Source: Tannerellaceae bacterium | GTDB lineage: Bacteria > Bacteroidota > Bacteroidia > Bacteroidales > Tannerellaceae | DNA length: 64,000 nt | Reading direction: 5' to 3' | NCBI GenBank assembly: GCA_021203545.1 | Contig: JAJQAZ010000016.1 | Location: 1-64,000, forward strand | Shown here: positions 46,954 to 55,975 of the stretch, in pieces | Position numbering within the stretch: the stretch's first letter is position 1 | How the letters are laid out: every line of letters starts with the position of its first letter | Translations under genes and position numbers: made by a program | The notes under the pieces: model-generated | Databases searched by the model: none | Seen by the model: only the letters and a program-made list of their open reading frames with translations | Told to the model about the DNA's origin: nothing

Positions 46954-47988
46954 TTAATTAAAATACTGAATATTCTTACGGTTTATAATTACATAAATAA
47001 CAACCGGTGCCCCGATCAATGGAGTAACCGCATTGAGCGGCAACAGTATATTCTTTCCGGGCAACACCATTAACAGGTTGCACAGCATGGCTACACAAGC
47101 CCCTGTAAGCAGTGTAACCGGCAAAAGCATCTTATGATTGGATGTACCCAACAACAACCGGGCCATGTGAGGCACTGCCAGGCCAATAAAAGAGATAGGA
47201 CCACAAAAGGCAGTGGTTGTTGCCGCCAGCAATCCTGTACAGATAAGAATTAAAGCACGGGTTCGTTTTACCTTAATACCCAGATTCGCAGCATACATTT
47301 CGCCCAGTAATAATGCGTTTAAAGGCTTAATAAGCAAAATAGCAAGCAATAAGCCGGATAGGGAACATATACTAAATATAGGAAGCACCTCCAGCGATAC
47401 CCCGGAGAAATTCCCCAGGCCCCACATCACAAAGGCATGCACCTTATCGGAAGAGGCATAAAAGTTGAGTATAGAAATAACAGAAGAGGCCAGGTAACCA
47501 ATCATAATACCAATGATCAGCAACATTACACTACTCTTTACTTTGGATGAAAAATAAAGGATCAAACCCAGAATGGCACAGGCACCCACAAAAGCAGCCA
47601 GGATAATAGCCGGATACCCATTCACCGGCAAATCAGCCATACGCGAAAGGGAACCGCCAAAATAAAGCATCACAGCGGCCACCCCCAGATTAGCACCGTC
47701 ACTAATACCCAGAATAGAAGGGCCAGCCAGCGGATTACGGAAAAGAGTCTGCAACATCAAACCACTTACAGCCAACGAAGCACCGGCCAGCAAAGCCGTT
47801 ACCGCCTGCGGCAAACGCGATCCCAATACAATATTTTGCCACGATAATCGTTCGGGAACCCCTCCTGTCAAAATATCAACCACACTCTGTAAAGGAATCG
47901 AAACCGCCCCGTATGCCAGATTCGCCAAAAACAGGAGAACCAACAAAAACAGTAAAATAAAATATATTAGCTCCCTTTGCCTGTTCAT
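46954..47988 (-). CDS. FecCD/BtuC-family ABC permease
   Basis: A 344-residue inner-membrane permease with about ten helices. LAGASLAVSGLMLQTLFRNPLAG, GISDGANLG and GPISFIGLAVPHMARLL are family signatures. It would form a dimer with the ATPase encoded next and import a metal chelate or corrinoid. It overlaps the MFS gene by four bases, so all three genes form one operon. Confidence 0.92.
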   Translation of the reverse strand: MNRQRELIYFILLFLLVLLFLANLAYGAVSIPLQSVVDILTGGVPERLSWQNIVLGSRLPQAVTALLAGASLAVSGLMLQTLFRNPLAGPSILGISDGANLGVAAVMLYFGGSLSRMADLPVNGYPAIILAAFVGACAILGLILYFSSKVKSSVMLLIIGIMIGYLASSVISILNFYASSDKVHAFVMWGLGNFSGVSLEVLPIFSICSLSGLLLAILLIKPLNALLLGEMYAANLGIKVKRTRALILICTGLLAATTTAFCGPISFIGLAVPHMARLLLGTSNHKMLLPVTLLTGACVAMLCNLLMVLPGKNILLPLNAVTPLIGAPVVIYVIINRKNIQYFN

Positions 47989-49406
47989 GAAATCACTCTG
48001 TCATACACATACAAAGCAACGGCAGCCAGTAATCCGATCGCGAAAAGCACCATCCACAAATCCGAAGGAGAATAGGTATTCCACAAAATATTCGTTAACT
48101 CACGCGAAGTCATATTCAGTTGCTGGGCAACCTCACTGAAATAAGCATTATTAGATAAACCTTCCGGAATCTGTAACCCGTGTTCAGCAGCATAATGCTG
48201 TACAAAAGTTACCTTATCGGACATCCGCTGGTATACATTTCCCGAAATAATCCCGGCCAACACATTGCCGATAAACACAGGAATAAAGGAATACCCCATA
48301 TAGAGGGCTTTCTTATCCGGAGGAGCAATCCGTCCGATATACTCCGTAATCTTCGGCGACCCGGCCATCTCGCCCAATGCGAAAATCAGGATTGCCACCA
48401 TAGTAAAAAGCACATTCTGCGACACCAGTGTTAGCGACATACCAATAGAACAAACCAGAAAACCACTCATCATTGATTTCAGCGGTTTCATCTTCATTAC
48501 AATACTGGACACGGCTACCTGGAAAAGAATAATATACATCGCATCCATATTGGTAATAAACTCCGGATCCATCACACCCGGTTCCACACTATAATTGGAA
48601 CTGATAAAAGGAATATACGTATAGAAGAAATTAAATACCACACTGGTATCCACCCATTGCGAAATAAAAACGGGCAACATAAAAAACAACTGGTTATACA
48701 TGGTCCAGAATCCGGCCACAATCAACAGGAAAATCAGGAACTTTGTATCCTTTATAATCGCAAACATATTCCTGAAAATATGGGCAAATGTCTGCATCAA
48801 GGGAGTTTTCACCCTTTCCCCTTCCTCCCGGAGAGGTTCTTTATAAAAGAACAGCAAAATAAAGTTCAGTGCGATAATTCCTGCCGAAACATAAAAGATC
48901 AGATGCGAATCAGTACCCTTAAACAACAAAGTTACCATAGGCCCGAAAAAGCCCCCGATATTTACCATCATATAGAAAATACCAAAACCAATAGAAGCGG
49001 TTTCATCGGTAGTTGTTTTAGCTATGGTTGCCGAAATCACCGGTTTAAAAAGAGCCGCACCCAATGCCAGATACAGATACATCAGGAAAACCCCGGTAAA
49101 AGTAGAAAACATAGGCAATAGGATAAACGCCGAAGTATAAATCACAAACGAAAGCGTAAGTACCTTCTTATACCCATACCGGTCGGCAATAGCACCCGTC
49201 AGTACCGGAAGGAAATAAAGAATTCCCGTACCGACTCCCATAATAGTACCTTTCTGACTCTGTGAAAACTCCAGTCCTCCCATATCCGAAGAACCTGTCA
49301 GGTAGTTTGCAAACAACATAAAAAAGCCATACCAGGCCCATCTCTCCACTAACTCAATCGCATTCGCCACCCAAAAAGTCCGTGGGAATTTACTGTAAAA
49401 ACTCAT
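47985..49406 (-). CDS. Major facilitator superfamily transporter
   Basis: A 473-residue transporter with about twelve to fourteen helices and an ADRYGYKK loop after helix 2, typical of MFS proteins; the overall pattern (FGIFYMMVNIGGFFGP) resembles the POT/peptide or sugar-phosphate branch. It is the first gene of a three-gene operon with a FecCD permease and ATPase. Substrate is unknown; the operon suggests it exports or imports something related to the chelate handled by the ABC system. Confidence 0.85.
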   Translation of the reverse strand: MSFYSKFPRTFWVANAIELVERWAWYGFFMLFANYLTGSSDMGGLEFSQSQKGTIMGVGTGILYFLPVLTGAIADRYGYKKVLTLSFVIYTSAFILLPMFSTFTGVFLMYLYLALGAALFKPVISATIAKTTTDETASIGFGIFYMMVNIGGFFGPMVTLLFKGTDSHLIFYVSAGIIALNFILLFFYKEPLREEGERVKTPLMQTFAHIFRNMFAIIKDTKFLIFLLIVAGFWTMYNQLFFMLPVFISQWVDTSVVFNFFYTYIPFISSNYSVEPGVMDPEFITNMDAMYIILFQVAVSSIVMKMKPLKSMMSGFLVCSIGMSLTLVSQNVLFTMVAILIFALGEMAGSPKITEYIGRIAPPDKKALYMGYSFIPVFIGNVLAGIISGNVYQRMSDKVTFVQHYAAEHGLQIPEGLSNNAYFSEVAQQLNMTSRELTNILWNTYSPSDLWMVLFAIGLLAAVALYVYDRVIS

Positions 49407-49561
49407 ATAAGTAACTCGTTATATTATGACTATCCCGGTAAAGATAAAACATTTTCACATAATCCCCGGCGTTTGCCCACCGATATCGGTAATATTTATA
49501 TAAATTTTTAATTAAATGATAAACAAAAAACCCAACAACTAAAACAGATTATAAAAAACAA

Positions 49562-49867
49562 ACCTGTTCCCCGGCTTACCGGGGACCGCAAAAGAACAGG
49601 AAATATATAGTTTTTACCGCTTAAAGCAAACGCACTGGTTGAAGGGGATTTGCAATCCGCTTTCATATACATAAGTTACGGTTTAACCGGTATTTATTTG
49701 TTTATCGGATCACAGATCCTAATACTCGTTAGTCGGGGATTACAAATCCCCTCCTCCAAAAAATCCCGGAACTCAATACACCAGAATCACACTGGCAATA
49801 ACAGCTTCAACTACAGGAACAATTACCGTTCGTGTTTATGCGATCCCCGCTTTCGCGGGGAACAGGT
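49562..49867. repeat. Family B palindromic element split by a family A element
   Basis: The left arm GTTCCCCGGCTTACCGGGG (49566 onward) and right arm ending CGCTTTCGCGGGGAAC (to 49863) are flanked by AACCTGTT and AACAGGTT, so they form one inverted element. Between them lies a family A copy at 49636-49757 with the conserved GGATCACAGATCC and GGGGATTACAAATCCCC palindromes. This gene-free stretch (49407-50012) therefore consists largely of nested repeats. Confidence 0.8.
49636..49757. repeat. Palindromic mobile-like element, family A, copy 2
   Basis: GGTTGAAGGGGATTTGCAATC at the left and ATTACAAATCCCCTCCTCC at the right bound a 122-base copy. The right 80 bases match copy 1 (11028-11211) almost exactly; the left part is shorter. 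Confidence 0.8.
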
Positions 49868-49883
49868 TCTTTTTTACCTTGTC

Positions 49884-49991
49884 GTTCGGCATAGTGTCCT
49901 CGCTATGTCGCTAAAATCTGTGAAGCTCTTGCTTCACATGAGGCTGGAGCCTCACTTTTTACAACGACGTAGCGAAGACGCTACGCCGAAC
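49884..49991. repeat. GTTCGGC inverted repeat
   Basis: GTTCGGCATAGTGTCCTCGC (49884 onward) and GAAGACGCTACGCCGAAC (to 49991) are inverted near-copies, with inner GTGAAGCTCTTGCTTCAC and GAGGCTGGAGCCTC hairpins. It ends 22 bases from the stop of the next minus-strand gene. A related unit flanks the family A copy at 55632-55882. Confidence 0.7.
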
Positions 49992-50012
49992 AGCAGGGTT
50001 GGATTTGTTTTT

Positions 50013-52505
50013 TTACATCCCCTGGCCACCGCCACCGCCTTCACCACCTTTGCTGTCATCGTTGGTGATACCACGGCTTACTTTCCGGATTGACTCTTTC
50101 AGGGTACCGAAACGATAAGATACATTCAGGCGGAAATCGCGTGCACGGAATTGTCCTTTACTATAACTATAAAACAACTCCTGATCGATCGTATTGGTAT
50201 AACTCATATTCTTCATAAAAGGATTATTGCACGACAGCGAAACATTCAGCTTCTTATCCATAAAATTCTTACTGAACGAAATACTGTGGTGGTGGAACGT
50301 AGAACCTTTTGACTGGTACTGTATCCACGGAGTAGAAAAACCACCATTCAGGTTGATCCGGAAATCTTTCGGCAGATTCACCTCCGCGCCCGGATAACAA
50401 TAACCGTTCCAGCCGCTTACCGTTCCACCATCAATCTGAAGATTATCGTGTTCGCCCGGATTAATATGAATATAATTAACCCCTCCGTTTACATAAACGG
50501 CAAACAGCGGCTTCGGCGACCAACGGGCATACAGATACATACCTCCACCCTGCTCCTTTCCTAAATTATCAAATGTAGAAACCATACGGCCGGGATAAAC
50601 AGGATGATCAGTATCAATAAACGAATAACGCAGAATAGAATTATTCAGATACCGGTAATGTGCTCCCACATTCAGGTTGAACTTCATATTGAACAGGCTA
50701 TAATTCAGGTTCATAGTATGACTCTTTTTCCGGATCCAGATTCGGATTACCATATGACACATTTTGCGGGTCGGTATCATTTTCATACGGATTCAGATAC
50801 CAGATACCGGGGCGGTAAATACGCATATTATAGCCCAACCGGATTGTCTGCGACATATTGATCTGGTACGAAAGCGTAGCATTGGGAACTATATTAAAGA
50901 AATCAGACTTGAAATCCTGCACCGGCGAATGTTTATACTTTACATTGAGTGCTGTACCCTCGGCACGTACACCAGCTTTGAAACCAAAGCTTTTCCACTT
51001 CGCGGCATACCCCATATAAGCCGCATAAATGTGCTGGATATGCGAAAAATGGCTTTCCGGCCGGGGATAATCCACCCAGGTGGTTGAGGCACCTTCCTGC
51101 CTGAACATTTCGGTCTCACTGCTACTTTCACGCATAATATATTTAGCACCCGCTTCGAGTGTCTGGTTCTTTGGCAGCGGAGTCGTATAATTCACCTGTG
51201 CCGTATGTTCCTGGGTAGAGGCATCATTGATATTGCGCTGCCGGTAAGGCGTATAATTCAGAATCTCTTCTATCGAAGTATATCCTTTATTATCATTCGG
51301 GGAATGGCTAAACCGGTACGAGATAGTCAGCAACTCATCTTTCTTACTGGTAGAATGCTGGAAATCCAGGTTCATATCCATCGAACCATAATTACCCTGG
51401 GATTCGGTAAACTGGTCGTATTCGTACAGGCGGGCATCGCCCTGCATCGCCCGCACATCCAGTTCCGACTTACTTTTATAATTACCGCGCCACATATTGG
51501 CACCCAGGCTCAACAGGTTTAGCGAATCCAGTTCGTAACTAACTTCCAGCGAACCATATTGGTGCCCGTTATTATTCTTACTCCGTCCATTCTGCTTAAA
51601 CACAGTTGTTTCAGTACCATACGTTTCCCGGTAATATTCCGAATCGTTCCAGGGATTCCGGTAATTATTATAATTATAATTAGCCGTAATACCCATTTTC
51701 CCTACCTTGGTCGAGAAATTTCCGCCGGCATTGTAGCGTCCCAGTGCACTCACACCAGCCCTTACCGACGCGGTATAGCCCTGCAGCGCATTGCGCGAAG
51801 TAATAATATTAATAATACCCCCCCCACCCCGTCGGCATCATATTTAGCACCCGGGTCAGTAATCACCTCAATATTTTTCACCGAACTGGCGGGCATACTT
51901 TTCAACACGTCCGAGGCGTTCTCGCTCGATAGCATGTTGGACGGTTTCCCGTTCAGGTAAATCCGGTAGTTCGACGTACCTTTCAACTGAATCTTATCTT
52001 CTGCATCCACCGTCACCATAGGCACTTTGCGCAGCATATCCAGTGTATTATTGGTTTCGGACTCCGGGTCGTCTTCCATACTATAAGTCAGTTTATCAAT
52101 CTCCACCTTCACCAGCGGTTTCTGAGCCACCACGGTTACCTCTTCCAGGCGTTGGCGGTCTTCTTCCATATTCAGCTTGCCAAGATCTGCCGTCTTACGG
52201 TCTGCATTCAGGGTAAACGATTTTTGGGAAGATACTTTCCCAACCGATTGCATTGCGATAACATACTCGCCGGGTTCAGCCAGCGTGGTTTCAAAACGTC
52301 CGTCAATATCGCAGGCCAGCCGTTTCACCGATTTATCCGGCTCGGAAGCTTTTGTGATATTCAGGGTTACATACGGAACGGTCTCATTGAGAAGTGAGTC
52401 AACAACTTGTCCTTTAATACTAAAAGATCCATTCGAATTCGTCTGTGCAAAGAGAGTTAAACTATACAACAGAGGCAATAACAACAACCAAAATTTCTTT
52501 TTCAT
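50013..52505 (-). pseudogene. Outer-membrane beta-barrel (TonB-receptor-like) protein, two frameshifts
   Basis: Three frames make one protein of about 830 residues: signal peptide and carboxypeptidase-like domain with plug start (51762-52505), barrel part (50698-51753) and barrel end (50013-50786). The first break is the eight-base run at 51818-51825; with seven it reads DADGVGGIINIITSRNALQG. The second is the five-base run at 50725-50729; with four it reads NPNLDPEKSHTMNLNYSLFN. The family (OMP_b-brl_3) lacks a SusD partner. The C-terminus is Gly-rich (GGEGGGGGQGM). Two independent one-base errors in one gene favour sequencing artefacts, but the G8 tract could be phase-variable. Confidence 0.85.
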
Positions 52506-52660
52506 TGAACATTCACATTATATAATAAGTTTTTCTATAGTGACGGTATAAAAATTAACAACGCAACAAATTTAGCCCTATTACGAAACATTCATAGATA
52601 TACTCTTTTAAGAATGCATAAAAGATGTATTTTGATGTTATTCATACCGGGCTTTTGTCC

Positions 52661-52668
52661 TATTTTTG
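52661..52668 (+). promoter_or_regulatory. Probable -7 box (TATTTTTG) for the SagB-like gene
   Basis: TATTTTTG fits TAnnTTTG and lies 28 bases ahead of ATG 52696. A TTTTG lies about 26 bases further upstream, slightly farther than usual. Confidence 0.45.
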
Positions 52669-52695
52669 TAAAGAGAATTATTAATTATATAAGTT

Positions 52696-53331
52696 ATGAG
52701 AAGATTAATTATCGCAGGCCTTGTCTTATTGTCTATGGGTTCAATCAGCGCACAGCAATTACAACCGGTACAATTAGTACAACCGGATAAGACAAGAGGA
52801 AAAGCAGTTATGGCAGCACTCAGCGAACGCAAATCAACACGCGAATTCAACAGCCGCGCACTATCAGACCAGGACCTGTCCGATCTGCTATGGGCCGCAT
52901 GGGGTGTTAACCGCGAAGACGGCCGCCGTACCGCACCGTCGGCACTCAACAAACAGGATGTAGATGTATACGTAATCATGCAGCAGGGTGCTTACATCTA
53001 CGACGGCAAAAGCCATTCCCTCCAACCGGTCAGCGCAGGCGATCACCGCGTAGCAGTAGCCGGGCAACAGGCATTCGCAGCCGAAGCCCCTGTAGCACTC
53101 GTACTGGTATCCGACCTGGACCGCTTCGGTGGTACGGTAACCGAACATACCAAATTAATGGCAGCAGTCAATATCGGGGTCATCCTGCAAAATATCAATA
53201 TCTTTTGCGCGGCGACCGGACTGGTAACTGTGCCCCGCGCCTTTATGGACACCGAAGCACTCCGGGAAGCCCTACAACTAAAAGATTCGCAACTGTTATT
53301 AATGAACAACCCGGTAGGCTATCCGAAATAA
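52696..53331 (+). CDS. Exported SagB/ThcOx-type nitroreductase-fold oxidoreductase
   Basis: The 211-residue protein has a signal peptide (RRLIIAGLVLLSMGSISAQ), then a nitroreductase-fold FMN domain: RKSTREFNSRALSDQDLSDL, WAAWGVNREDGRRTAPSALN and NIFCAATGLVTVPR. SagB/ThcOx relatives oxidise azolines in peptide natural products or act on unknown periplasmic substrates. It is followed six bases later by a ThiF/MoeB-type E1-like gene, so the two are co-transcribed. The presence of a signal peptide separates it from classical cytoplasmic toxin-maturation enzymes. Confidence 0.88.
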   Translation: MRRLIIAGLVLLSMGSISAQQLQPVQLVQPDKTRGKAVMAALSERKSTREFNSRALSDQDLSDLLWAAWGVNREDGRRTAPSALNKQDVDVYVIMQQGAYIYDGKSHSLQPVSAGDHRVAVAGQQAFAAEAPVALVLVSDLDRFGGTVTEHTKLMAAVNIGVILQNINIFCAATGLVTVPRAFMDTEALREALQLKDSQLLLMNNPVGYPK

Positions 53332-53337
53332 ACCTAT

Positions 53338-54056
53338 ATGGATAGATTCGAACGAAACATATTAGTTGACGGCATTGGCCCGGCCGGTCAGCAAAAACTA
53401 AAAGAAGCAAAATAATAGTCATAGGAGCAGGCGGCTTAGGCTCGCCTGTTCTTTTTTACCTTGCCGCTGCCGGCGCAGGCACACTCGGTATTATGGATTA
53501 CGACCGTGTGGATATTACCAACCTGCAACGCCAGATCCTGCACCGTACCGCCGATGTGGGAAGAAGTAAAGTAGAATCGGCCACCGAAAAACTAACAGCC
53601 CTCTATCCCGGAATAGAAATCATCCCTTACAACTACAAGTTAACCCCCGAAAACGCTCCGTCTATACTCAGGGCTTACGATTTTGTAATCGAATGTTGCG
53701 ACAATTACGATGCCAAATTCCTGATCAACGATTGCTGCGTACAGCAGGGCATCCCCTTTTCGCACGGCGCCGTACTATCCATGCAGGGCGAAATAACCAC
53801 CTATACCCCGGGTCACGCCTGTTACCGTTGTATCTTCGGCCAAGCCCCTCCTGCAGGCAGCATGCCCACCTCGGCCGAAGCAGGTATCTTAGGCTCCGTG
53901 GCCGGTATTGCCGGCAGCATCCAGGCCACCGAAGCGATCAAATATATCACCGGAGCAGGCACTCTATTAACCAACCAACTCCTCATCTTCGACGCCCGCA
54001 CCATGCAATTCACCCGGCTGGCAGTAAGCCGGAATGGTACTTGCAGCTGTGGATAA
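53338..54056 (+). pseudogene. ThiF/MoeB/HesA-family adenylyltransferase, frameshifted
   Basis: From ATG 53338 the frame reads DRFERNILVDGIGPAGQQKL and hits stops after KEAK. With five A's instead of four at 53409-53412 it continues IIVIGAGGLGSPVLFYLAAA, the ATP-binding start of E1-like enzymes, and runs to 54056 (239 residues). The catalytic Asp region (CCDNYDAKFLIND) and zinc Cys pairs CYRC and CSCG are present. Such enzymes adenylate the C-terminal Gly-Gly of ThiS or MoaD. The nearby thiS makes ThiF the best call. A single sequencing error is likely. Confidence 0.82.
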
Positions 54057-54813
54057 ACTTGCTCCTAATTACAGAACAAAGATACAATCCCTACCAGACA
54101 TAAAAAGACACTTTGGTCTTCTTTGTCCCTCTTTGGGTATATAAACCCGGCACACCATGAGGTGCCGGGTGGGAGCCCATGATATCCCAGGCCGCACACC
54201 ATGGTGTGGTAGCCATAACACCGTATCTCACGCCGGGTTCATCATGGTCTGCCGTCTATCTTCCCGGTTCAGAGCTCTGGTAGCCCGGTTTAAACACCCG
54301 GTTTCCCCATGATCTACTGGTTCGCATCCCATGGACACCGCTGGCACAGATTTAAATCTGTGCCGGCAAACACCCACTTTTAATTATATTTAACTACTGC
54401 CAAATACAGTACTTTTTGCCCGGAATGGGACATCTTCCAACTTGTTAAAACCCATATATTCAGCACTATGAACAAGCAGACCTTGTCCCTATTTATAGGA
54501 TTGCAAAAACCTTTCCCATACACTATATTTGCAGATAGCTAAAAGGGTGGAAACGTTTAATTTTAGATTATACTAAATATATATTTATTTTAATATATAA
54601 TGTAGGAAATGACAAAACCTCTGACTAACTACCCCTCAGAGCCCGCATCCAGAAAGGGTTTGCGATTGACAAAACCTCTGACAACTTTTTAAACCATAAA
54701 ATCTGAAACTAAATGACAACACACAAACAACCCACACAACAAAAACCGCCCTGACGAGCAGGGCGATGAAAGTTATTGGCAGGATTTATAATCATCCGTG
54801 GCAGAAAGATGGT
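54057..54813. other. Gene-free region rich in palindromes
   Basis: The stretch contains CCCGGCACaccatgagGTGCCGGG (54145-54169), CACACCATGGTGTG, the GGCACAGATTTAAATCTGTGCC palindrome at 54343-54364 and a direct repeat TGACAAAACCTCTGAC at 54610-54625 and 54667-54682, 57 bases apart. No ORF with protein-like character was found on either strand. It separates the convergent ThiF-like and beta-barrel genes. Confidence 0.6.
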
Positions 54814-55420
54814 TCAGAAACGGTAACCGATTCCTACTGATAGGGTTTGAGTGCGTAGCTGTGAGCGGTTTTTACCTGAGCACAAGTCGTAACTTAACTG
54901 ATAAATGGTTTGTAATAAGATTCCGTTGCGGAACTCATAGCCGGCCTGTACCCCCCCCACCGGCATACCAATGGTCCATTTCTATAACATTTTCGCCCGG
55001 GGCTCCCTGAGGCAGTTTTTCCATTGCTGTGTCCGCACTGAAACCATAACCCACATGTGGGCCGGCACCTATTATAACTTTACCTGTTCCGGCAGTGATG
55101 TGGGTAAGGGCATATACAGGGATTTCTACTCCGGCATATTTGAATTTGGTTTTCTGCCCACTATATTTGACGGTCGATTCCGTATAGTTGAAGACCAGTT
55201 CGGGCTGTAGGATAAAGTGTTCTGTAAACTGAATGCTGGTAAAACCACCAACAGAACCTGCCGGATTAAAGGAGTGGGTAACTCCGGGCATATCTGTTAA
55301 TGTAAGGTTGGTAAGGCCCGCGTTCAGTTTTACTCCGAACGATGTACGGGTTTGCGCTGCTGCGTGGCTGCCTGCTACTATACAAATGAATAACGCAATT
55401 AAAATAATTTCTTTTCTCAT
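54814..55420 (-). pseudogene. Outer-membrane beta-barrel protein (PorT/OmpA-like barrel), frameshifted at a G8 tract
   Basis: The start RKEIILIALFICIVAGSHAAA is a signal peptide, followed by barrel strands (TSFGVKLNAGLTNLTL, FTEHFILQPELVFNYTES, IIGAGPHVGYGF). The frame shifts at the eight-base run 54951-54958 and stops at 54935. With seven bases it reads WYAGGGVQAGYEFRNGILLQ and ends SVGIGYRF at 54814, a perfect barrel end with terminal aromatic residue. About 202 residues when restored. Sequencing error or slipped-strand variation of a surface protein would both give this. Confidence 0.82.
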
Positions 55421-55631
55421 GACACTTGTTTTTATTGTTTATATGTTAACTAATTCGTTACTTATCACACCACAAATGTAGAGGAGATAGAAAGGGCAAA
55501 ATTAAATTGTAGACAAACCAACAGGTTTATACGATGAAAAGGCGGGGTTTAGAGATAAGCTAAAATAGCACACAGATAAGACAGATGATCACAGATTATA
55601 TTTGGAACAGAAGGCAGATGTTGTTTTAAAT

Positions 55632-55882
55632 GTCCGGTGTAGCATCTTCGCCAATGTCGCGGGCTTAAGGATTTTTTCTTGTTGGTCGAAGGGGATTTGT
55701 AATCTGTTTAAAGATTCCTAACTCTCTATTTAATGGGTATTCATTTGTTTGCCGGATCACAGATCCTAATACTCGTTAGCCGGGGATTACAAATCCCCTC
55801 TGACCAAAAATGCTTTATTCTCTTAAGCCCGCGGCATTGGCATCTTCGCTATGACGAACAAAGGAAGACACTATTCCGGACG
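55632..55882. repeat. Palindromic element interrupted by a family A copy
   Basis: Left GTCCGGTGTAGCATCTTCGC...GCGGGCTTAAG (55632-55669) and right CTTAAGCCCGCGGCATTGGC...TTCCGGAC (55822-55880) are inverted partners. Between them sits family A copy 3 (55680-55808). A GGCACAGATTTAAATCTGCGCC palindrome follows at 55894-55919. The whole stretch 55421-55972 has no gene. Confidence 0.75.
55680..55808. repeat. Palindromic mobile-like element, family A, copy 3
   Basis: TGTTGGTCGAAGGGGATTTG at the left and AAATCCCCTCTGACCAA at the right bound a 129-base copy. Its right part keeps GGATCACAGATCCTAATACT and the CGTTAGCCGGGGATTACAAA segment. Confidence 0.8.
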
Positions 55883-55948
55883 AAGACTGTTTTAGGCACA
55901 GATTTAAATCTGCGCCAGCAATAAATAAGGTAGCAAGGTCGTCTTTGC

Positions 55949-55975
55949 CCCCCCTTTAGGGGGCTGGGGGGGTTA
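55949..55975. repeat. CCCCCTTTAGGGGG palindrome overlapping the thiH stop
   Basis: The palindrome lies directly at the 3' end of thiH; the thiH stop codon TAA (55973-55975) is the first triplet of the repeat read on the minus strand. Confidence 0.75.

Noticed and set aside
54798-55481. Plus-strand ORFs opposite the beta-barrel gene
   Set aside because: They are antisense shadows of a restored barrel gene with signal peptide and C-terminal aromatic residue.
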